Origin: Candidatus Phaeomarinobacter ectocarpi | GTDB taxonomy: Bacteria > Pseudomonadota > Alphaproteobacteria > CGMCC-115125 | Reading direction: 5' to 3' | Assembly: GCF_000689395.1 (NCBI RefSeq) | Contig: NZ_HG966617.1 | Location: 1,487,274-1,551,273, forward strand | DNA length: 64,000 nt | In this document: positions 63,886-64,000 of the stretch, in pieces | Numbering within the stretch: position 1 is the stretch's first letter | Layout of the letters: each line of letters begins with the position of its first letter | Notes under the pieces: generated by a model | What the model saw: the letters and a program-made list of their open reading frames with translations, nothing else | Told to the model about the DNA's origin: nothing | Databases searched by the model: none | Program-made: the position numbers and the translations under genes

Positions 63886-64000
63886 GTGACCGACAAACGT
63901 ATCGCCATTCTCACAGATGCCACTCACTTTGTTGGCGACGCCATTGCGACACGGCTGAGCACAGACGGCTATCAGGTCTTTGCTGTCGATCCGGCTTTCA
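63886..64000 (+). CDS. SDR-like protein, N-terminus only
   Basis: The first 38 codons of a gene cut by the right edge, from GTG at 63886: (M)TDKRIAILTDATHFV then GDAIATRLSTDGYQVFAVDP. The beta-strand, T-D-A-x-x-x-V-G-type turn and helix look like the start of a Rossmann fold of a short-chain dehydrogenase; the usual TGxxxGIG is altered to TDATHFVG, so the family is uncertain. It is divergent from the glucosidase gene. Confidence 0.65.
   Translation, partial: MTDKRIAILTDATHFVGDAIATRLSTDGYQVFAVDPAF

Overview
This is a GC-rich, gene-dense chromosomal segment of an alphaproteobacterium. The gene order (argS-dgt-erpA-xth; pcm-tolC-popZ-valS), the AapJQMP amino-acid transporter, an NDUFS4-type complex I subunit and a two-domain cold-shock protein all point there. 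A marine Parvibaculum- or Hyphomicrobiales-like relative is possible, but the genus cannot be fixed from sequence alone. I see no insertion sequence, prophage or CRISPR array. Four tRNA genes are present: Cys-GCA, Asn-GTT, Arg-TCT and Pro-TGG.

Region by region. 1-7 kb: argS (cut by the left edge), dgt, ytoQ, then erpA with a dyad operator in its promoter, xth, a GFA-type protein and an M81 peptidase. 7-10 kb: a compact rimB-rimK-desuccinylase-like operon for amino-acid tailing of a ribosomal protein or a similar target. 10-20 kb: a long minus-strand block with ilvD, a beta-lactamase-fold hydrolase, valS, popZ, tolC and pcm. 20-25 kb: tRNAs, small membrane proteins, an AdaA-like regulator and a ProXWV-type glycine betaine/proline transporter.

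25-33.7 kb is the most coherent block. It holds photolyase, a COG2907 flavoprotein, DUF1365, cyclopropane-fatty-acyl synthase, an MFS carrier and DUF3833 on the plus strand, facing a minus-strand pair (a ChrR-like cupin protein and an SDR). This is the gene set of the RpoE/ChrR (ECF11) singlet-oxygen regulon. Two near-identical promoter-like elements (TGATCC, 16 bases, CGTA) sit at its two outer ends and read inwards. The ChrR-like protein has lost all the zinc ligands of the anti-sigma domain but kept those of the cupin domain, and no sigma factor gene is nearby.

33.9-46.3 kb: cysK-sseA, a GNAT enzyme, an SH3-domain exported protein, aapJQMP, then metC-modA-modB (no modC) with a small biotinyl carrier and a c-type cytochrome, facing an aldonolactone oxidase. 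46.5-54.2 kb: a DUF1329 protein, a Sel1 protein, an MscS-like channel, a Crp/Fnr regulator beside a perfect palindrome, two tRNAs, a TetR regulator, a thioesterase, DUF192 and a cold-shock protein. 54.5-62.2 kb: a ten-gene Mrp-type cation/proton antiporter operon that has no MrpA and instead carries three MrpD/NuoN-like subunits, the last of them divergent. 62.2-64 kb: a GH13 alpha-glucosidase and the start of a short nucleotide-binding-type reading frame cut by the right edge.
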